Origin: Stramonita haemastoma
Lineage: Eukaryota; Mollusca; Gastropoda; Neogastropoda; Muricidae
Length of the DNA stretch: 25,000 nt
Assembly (NCBI GenBank): GCA_030674155.1
Contig: CM060334.1
Coordinates: forward strand, 42,032,075 to 42,057,074
Direction of reading: 5' to 3'
Below are positions 20,350-25,000 of the stretch, piece by piece (positions within the stretch are counted from its first letter, which is position 1; each line of letters opens with the position of its first letter). The notes under the pieces are model-generated. The model did not search any database. It worked only from the letters and a program-made list of their open reading frames with translations, and was not told the DNA's origin. Position numbers and translations under genes: made by a program.

Positions 20350-20406
20350 GATTTCTTCTTCTTCTTCTTCTTCTTCTTCTTCTTCTTCTTCTTCTTCTTC
20401 TCTTCT
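20350..20406. repeat. (TTC)n trinucleotide microsatellite
   Basis: About 17 perfect TTC units ending in a TCTTC slip, just outside the tail of SINE copy H. Confidence 0.95.
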
Positions 20407-20423
20407 GCTCATTTATTATTATT

Positions 20424-20752
20424 ATTTTTTTAAAAATTATATTTCGAGGATAACGAATTAAGCACTCATGTGCTTTATTTTTTTTACATCCAGCCCCGGT
20501 GTGTGTACAGTTTTCATCATCCGTTCCCACCGGCACACAACAGCCTACTTTTCCGAAAAAGCGGAACAGGATTTAATGTGTGCGCAAGATGTTCTGCATG
20601 CGTCCGCACACGGGACCTCGGTTTATGGTCTCATCCGAAGTACTTTTAGGAGTGGAATCGGCACTGATGTTAGCTCCTGAGGAAAAATCCTCTTGAACGA
20701 GATTCAGATCTGGATCAGATCACGAGCGCATCACTTTGACCACCAGCCTCCA
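20424..20752 (-). mobile_element. SINE-1 copy H, full length
   Basis: This is the most complete copy. Plus-strand order: TTATATTTCGAGGATAAC tail, AGCACTCATGTGC terminal hairpin, T run, CATCCAGCCCCGGTGTG, TTCCCACCGGCACACAAC, AAAGCGGAACAGGATTTAAT, GTGTGCGCAAGATGTTCTGC, CGGTTTATGGTCTCATCCGA, GGCACTGATGTTAGCTCC, antisense B box at about 20698-20710 (sense GATCTGAATCTC), ATCACGAGCGCATCACTTTG and the antisense A box at about 20736-20750 (sense GAGGCTGGTGGTCAAAG). From these I infer an element of about 330 bp: tRNA-like head, middle domain with CCTTCGGATGAGAC, A run, short hairpin and conserved tail. Confidence 0.9.
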
Positions 20753-20963
20753 TTAATGGAGAGAACAGGTTGTTAGACCAAGAGCTTGACATGGAAGAAG
20801 ACACTCTGAATATAACATGTCAAGAATAACAACAATTGGGTGCAGGCCTTGGCACACTGATTGCGTCAATAACTGATTACAGTTGGGGGCTTAGGGTTGT
20901 TTTTGCCAGGGCAAAGGGTAATGGTTTAAATGGCATATCTAGTTAGAGAGGTTCCATCTGCAT

Positions 20964-21858
20964 CTTTGAAATCTTGAACAAAACTATTTCCTAGATCAGC
21001 CTGAACAGACGTGTAGTCTTTGAAATCTTAAACAAAACTATTTCCTAGATCAGCCTGAACAGACGTGTAGTCTTTGAAATCTTAAACAAAACTATTTCCT
21101 AGATCAGCCTGAACAGACGTGTAGTCTTTGAAATCTTAAACAAAACTATTTCCTAGATCAGCCTGAACAGACGTGTAGTCTTTGAAATCCTAAACAAAAC
21201 TATTTCCTAGATCAGCCTGAACAGACGTGTAGTCTTTGAAATCCTAAACAAAACTATTTCCTAGATCAGCCTGAACAGACGTGTAGTCTTTGAAATCCTA
21301 AACAAAACTATTTCCTAGATCAGCCTGAACAGACGTGTAGTTTTTGAAATCTTAAACAAAACTATTTCCTAGATCAGCCTGAACAGACGTGTAGTCTTTG
21401 AAATCCTAAACAAAACTATTTCCTAGATCAGCCTGACAGACGTGTAGTCTTTGACAATTAAACAAAAACTATTTCCCTAGGATCACGCTGAACAGACTGG
21501 AGTTCTTTGAAATCCAGCAAAAAACTATTTGCTAGATCAGCCTGAACATACGTGTATCTTTGAAATCTTAAACAAAACTATTTCCTAGATCAGCCTGAAC
21601 AACGTGTAGTCTTTGAAATCTTAAACAAAACTATTTCCTAGATCAGCCTGAACAGACGTGTAGTCTTTGAAATCTTAAACAAAACTATTTCCTAGATCAG
21701 CCTGAACAGACGTGTAGTCTTTGAAATCCTAAACAAAACTATTTCCTAGATCAGCCTGAACAGACGTGTAGTCTTTGAAATCTAAACAAAACTATTTCCT
21801 AGATCACCTGAACAGACGTGTAGTCTTTGAAATCCTAAACAAAACTGAACAGACGTGT
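20964..21858. repeat. 54-bp tandem satellite array, about 16.5 units
   Basis: Units start with CTTTGAAATCTTAAAC at 20964, 21018, 21072, 21126, 21180, 21234, 21288, 21342, 21396, 21449, 21505, 21558, 21611, 21665, 21719, 21773 and 21825. The period is exactly 54 for the first nine units. The core also holds ACTATTTCCTAGATCAGCCT and GAACAGACGTGTAG. Units 10 and 11 carry several indels and substitutions, and a few others have single-base deletions. The last unit lacks the ATTTCCTAGATCAGC part. All six frames contain stops, so it is non-coding. Main variation is T or C in AATC(T/C)TAAAC. Confidence 0.97.
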
Positions 21859-22740
21859 CATGAAGTCTCTTCATGTAATCATTAAAGTCTGCTCTAAAAA
21901 TTAATAGAAATACAACTTATACGGGACTTAAAATCTTAAAATATTTCAAGCACATGCTTTATGCGAATTTAATAAGATTACTTGCTGCACAGTCAACATA
22001 CTACCATGAGACTTGAGTGAACAAAATTGAAGAAAGTGTTGTTCAAAGCCGAGTACATGTCATCTCATTTACAAACAAAGCTTTGATAATACTACTTGTT
22101 GCTCTGTCAAACTTCCAACCTACTAGTCGTCATACTACTGATGTCTTTTGAGCACAACATTATCTTTAAGCTTGTTATATGCTGCTGATAATTGTTGTCT
22201 ATGTATATATGTACTCTTCTCTATTTAATCCAGTCTGTAGAAACGGATTAAAGAAGAGTACATGTCGCCCTGTATTGTAGGACCAGTACAAACTCCCACA
22301 TCATTCTGTTGAAATGAAGAACATGCCTCCCCGCTTACCACAGAGCAGACCGTTATCATTAACCCAGAAATAAACACACTCCCACATTCCCAACACAGCA
22401 TCATAAACATGACTTAAATTAAAATCTTGGCTGACATGAGTTCATTAGGATTAGGCTGGAGCTAGCTGTGATTGTGAAATCCTCAGCAGTGTAGTTCCAA
22501 GTTTGGGCACGTAGGGACTGTGGCTGATGGAGGTGTGGTGGGGTGAGGCTGACCCGCTCTGCACTTTCTTCCTGAGCGACTAGGCCACAGTCTGTCCGTG
22601 GCCAAGCAAATGAATAATTACTGTTGTGGTGTGAAGGCAGTTAATTAGATTGGGTCATTTGTTCTTGCTCTGTTGGACTTATTGCCGACCTTTCTTTCTG
22701 ACGTTTGGCCAATTACGTGGGGATGGGCAACACGCACGCG
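21859..22740. other. About 880 bases without a recognised gene
   Basis: Unique-looking sequence after the satellite. A 61-codon minus-strand frame (22225-22410) is the longest and has no recognisable motif. Confidence 0.45.
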
Positions 22741-22845
22741 CTAACACACAAATACAGACGAGTTTGCGTTTGTACTCACACACACGCGCGCCGCACACGC
22801 ATGCACGCACACACTCACACACACGCATGCACGCACACACTCACA

Positions 22846-22906
<61 letters not shown>

Positions 22907-22916
22907 AGCACACACA
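22741..22916. repeat. (CA)n microsatellite with CGCA variants
   Basis: Degenerate CA/CGCA (22741-22850) becoming perfect CA (22852-22904). Confidence 0.95.
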
Positions 22917-22920
22917 GTTT

Positions 22921-22924
<4 letters not shown>

Positions 22925-23003
<79 letters not shown>
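22925..23003. repeat. (GA)n microsatellite
   Basis: A perfect GA run of about 78 bases, 20 bases after the CA tract. Confidence 0.95.
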
Positions 23004-23008
<5 letters not shown>

Positions 23009-23360
23009 CTGCATTTAGTAGCATTTGCGGAAGACCATATCTAGGGAATGTATTCTACCTGTCATTCAATGATAATCCAATAAACGCTCTACAATCATAA
23101 TTATCAGGATTTTACCACCAAAACTAAATGATCTTACATCTCAACTAAAAAGAATAACTGCGTTTTATATAATTATTTACCGTCAATCAGATGTCCTTAC
23201 AATGAGACTAGGAACAGAGGTTCTGCATACGTTTGGCAGTATGCGTGTGATATCTGATACATAGACTAAAGAATTTTTCATTTCTTATGGACAAGTGAGC
23301 CAGCTGTGGTCGATAGCTTGGACGATAGGAACAATCAGCTACGTCGCGGATCCCGGAGGG
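23004..23360. other. No gene recognised
   Basis: Mixed sequence with an AATAAA at about 23078 that has no coding context. I see nothing else. Confidence 0.45.
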
Positions 23361-23402
23361 TTTTTTATATTCTTTTATATCGAGGATAATGGAACAAGCA
23401 CA
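23361..23402 (-). mobile_element. SINE-1 copy I, tail fragment
   Basis: Only TTCTTTTATATCGAGGATAA and the adjoining GGAACAAGCAC remain. This is the 3' terminal motif of the family in minus orientation. The sequence beyond it is unrelated and includes a GGGATT duplication. Confidence 0.75.
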
Positions 23403-23517
23403 CTTGGGATTGGGATTGGGGAGTTGAGCGCTCTCTGAAAATTCAGTGCAGTCCTTAAGCATTCAGTGATGGATTATGGTAGAAGTCGGCTAGTAAAATC
23501 ATCAATAATCATATATT

Positions 23518-23548
23518 ATAATTATATATATATATATATATATCATAT
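23518..23548. repeat. (TA)n microsatellite
   Basis: TA repeats flanked by ATCATATATTA-like half palindromes. Confidence 0.9.
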
Positions 23549-24075
23549 ATAGAAAGTAAACAAGTAAGAAATTTCGAAATGTAACGAAAGAAACCCTTGA
23601 TATTTTGTTTCTTTTTTACACCTGTTTTTTGTTTGTATTTTTTAACTTGTTGTTTTTGTTTGGTTTTGTTTGCTTGTCTTTGTGCATCCCCTCCATTTAT
23701 CACAAACAAATTGGCACTTCAGCATTTTCCCTTTTTTTTCAAGAATAGAAAATTGATTGTGCTCCATCTTTCTGAAATTCTTTCAAAATCATCTGAAAAA
23801 CGGAAGCAGTAAAGATTTGTTTTTATCCTAAGAATGCAAAGAGGAGGAGGTAAGAGTAATTAAATGATTGTACTTTATTGTGAAAGAGTTGTCAACAGGA
23901 TTTGGAAGCTGTTTTTCTTTTCTTCGAGTCGCTAATAGGGTTCTATCTTTATTGTATCGTTTGTATGAGCTATTAGTTGGCGAATGAAATTTTGATCGGT
24001 ATTTTGGGCTTAAGTTGTGCTAGTGTTTTCATATGTTTCTTTGCCATTGTTAGCACGTACTATACTATGTTCTGA
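23549..24075. other. T-rich DNA, no gene recognised
   Basis: Numerous TTTG and TTTT runs. No coding or RNA signal could be supported. Confidence 0.45.
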
Positions 24076-24079
24076 ATTT

Positions 24080-24108
24080 CCTCTCCTCCTCTCTCTCTCT
24101 CTCTCTCT

Positions 24109-24165
<57 letters not shown>

Positions 24166-24179
24166 CTCCCTCCTCCCTC

Positions 24180-24206
<27 letters not shown>
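24080..24206. repeat. (CT)n microsatellite
   Basis: CT repeats with a few TCC slips. The right edge abuts the LINE fragment directly. Confidence 0.95.
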
Positions 24207-24207
<1 letters not shown>

Positions 24208-24210
<3 letters not shown>

Positions 24211-24510
24211 GGTATTTTACCATTTAATTTGCAATTGGAATACAACAAAGCTTTAATGATGCATAGGCTAGTATATGGTAATGCACCGCCCACTCTGACG
24301 AAACGTTTTCAAATAAACACATATAGTCATTCGCACAAATTTACTGTGCCAAAACCAAGAATTGATTTGTTTAAAAGTAGTCTTGTTTATAGCGGTGGCA
24401 CTTACTGGAATAACCTGCCTGCATCCTTAAAAAGCATAACCTCTATGCAAAACTTTAAAAAATCATTGAAACATTTTCTTATGAATGAAAGGCTGCCAGT
24501 GATTTGCTGA
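24208..24510 (+). mobile_element. LINE reverse-transcriptase C-terminal fragment, 5'-truncated
   Basis: The open frame reads VGILPFNLQLEYNKALMMHR, then VYGNAPPTL, VPKPRIDLFKSSLVYSGG, YWNNLPASLKS and FKKSLKHFLMNERLP, ending in TGA at 24508-24510. The order (L-P-hydrophobic-Y, GxAPxxL, VPxxRxxxxKxSxxYxGxxxWNxLP, FKxxLKxxL) is the familiar C-terminal end of reverse transcriptases in Jockey/CR1/L2-type non-LTR elements. About 100 codons remain, without a frameshift. The 5' end coincides with the CT microsatellite, a common result of truncated insertion followed by repeat growth. A 3' UTR probably follows, but its end is not clear. It is a different family from the element at 1-533. Confidence 0.8.
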
Positions 24511-24724
24511 TGATCTTGTCCTAATTTTTTTTTTCTTGTTGGTGACACAAAATGTCAGTGATGTTTGCCATGACTTCATTCAATCATGTTTTTCATATGT
24601 CTCTCTTTTTGCTGTCTGTCATTCGCTGTCCTGTCTGTCTGTCTGTCTGCCTGTGAAATTTATGTCTTTTGTCCGCCCACCTGTTTATATTCTATCTCTT
24701 CTCTGTCTGTCTATCCCTTCTCTG
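24511..24724. other. Possible LINE 3' UTR, with a short (CTGT)n tract
   Basis: T-rich sequence with CTGT units at 24630-24650. It may belong to the LINE fragment just upstream, but no boundary or target-site duplication could be fixed. Confidence 0.4.
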
Positions 24725-24826
24725 TCTCTACTCTACTCTACTCTACTCTACTCTACTCTACTCTACTTTACCCTACTCTACTCTACTTTACTCTACTCTA
24801 TTCTACTCTACTCTACTCTTCTCTCT
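24725..24826. repeat. (CTCTA)n pentanucleotide array, about 20 units
   Basis: Units of ACTCT with a few ACTTT, ACCCT and ATTCT variants, all in 5-base register. Confidence 0.95.
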
Positions 24827-24964
24827 AGTCAATCATCTTTTCTTTCTCTATTTTCTAATCTGATTTTGTGATTTTGTACTCTTGTTTTGTAAAAGATAAA
24901 GATATAAGCGTAGAAAATGTTTCTTGCATTTGGATGATGTCATGGATATATATATATATACATA

Positions 24965-25000
<36 letters not shown>
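24827..25000. repeat. Short unique stretch then (TA)n and (ATT)n to the window edge
   Basis: TA repeats at about 24947-24966 are followed by a perfect ATT run (24966-25000) that continues past the window. Confidence 0.9.

Noticed and set aside
21000..21858. CRISPR-like array
   Set aside because: The 54-bp units are contiguous without distinct spacers, and the context is eukaryotic. It is a satellite.

Overview
This window is eukaryotic, intron-containing and very rich in repeats. It is most probably from a lophotrochozoan invertebrate, with a marine mollusc (perhaps a gastropod) as my best guess. The guess rests on three things. One is a receptor exon of the GnRH/adipokinetic hormone/corazonin receptor superfamily with textbook splice sites. 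The second is tRNA-derived SINEs, one of which resembles, from memory, a SINE widespread in molluscan genomes. The third is an RTE-like non-LTR retrotransposon 3' end of a type common in molluscs. No rRNA, functional tRNA, CRISPR array or bacterial operon is visible.

Layout. 1-533: 3' end of a frameshifted RTE-like element whose stop codon falls in its terminal TGAG repeat. 535-4000: unique-looking DNA with GA, GT, GACA and poly-G tracts and a degraded SINE scrap. 4013-12000: four copies (A-D) of a SINE family that I call SINE-1, one degraded copy of a second family (SINE-2), and many micro- and minisatellites. 12640-16010: 3.4 kb of strongly strand-asymmetric DNA that runs from A/C-rich, through almost G-free A/C/T, into about 2.3 kb of nearly pure pyrimidine, then (CA)n. 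16019-18140: two SINE-1 copies (E, F), the receptor exon with a 33-bp minisatellite starting at its splice donor, and SINE copy G, which has a tRNA-like head at each end. 18490-20760: microsatellites and a full-length SINE copy H. 20964-21858: a 54-bp tandem array of about 16.5 units. 21860-24075: mostly featureless. 24208-24510: C-terminal scrap of a second LINE, followed by pentanucleotide, TA and ATT tracts to the window edge.

The only host coding sequence I can defend is one 205-bp exon at 17110-17314, covering extracellular loop 2 and transmembrane helix 5. The rest of that receptor gene is not seen here. Long open frames over (CT)n, (GA)n, (CA)n and C-rich tracts are composition artefacts.

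The points most worth following up are the inverted SINE pair that flanks the receptor exon, the double-headed SINE, the minisatellite fused to the splice donor, the block structure of the 54-bp array, and the G-depleted to homopyrimidine gradient. The last may be a sequencing or assembly artefact.
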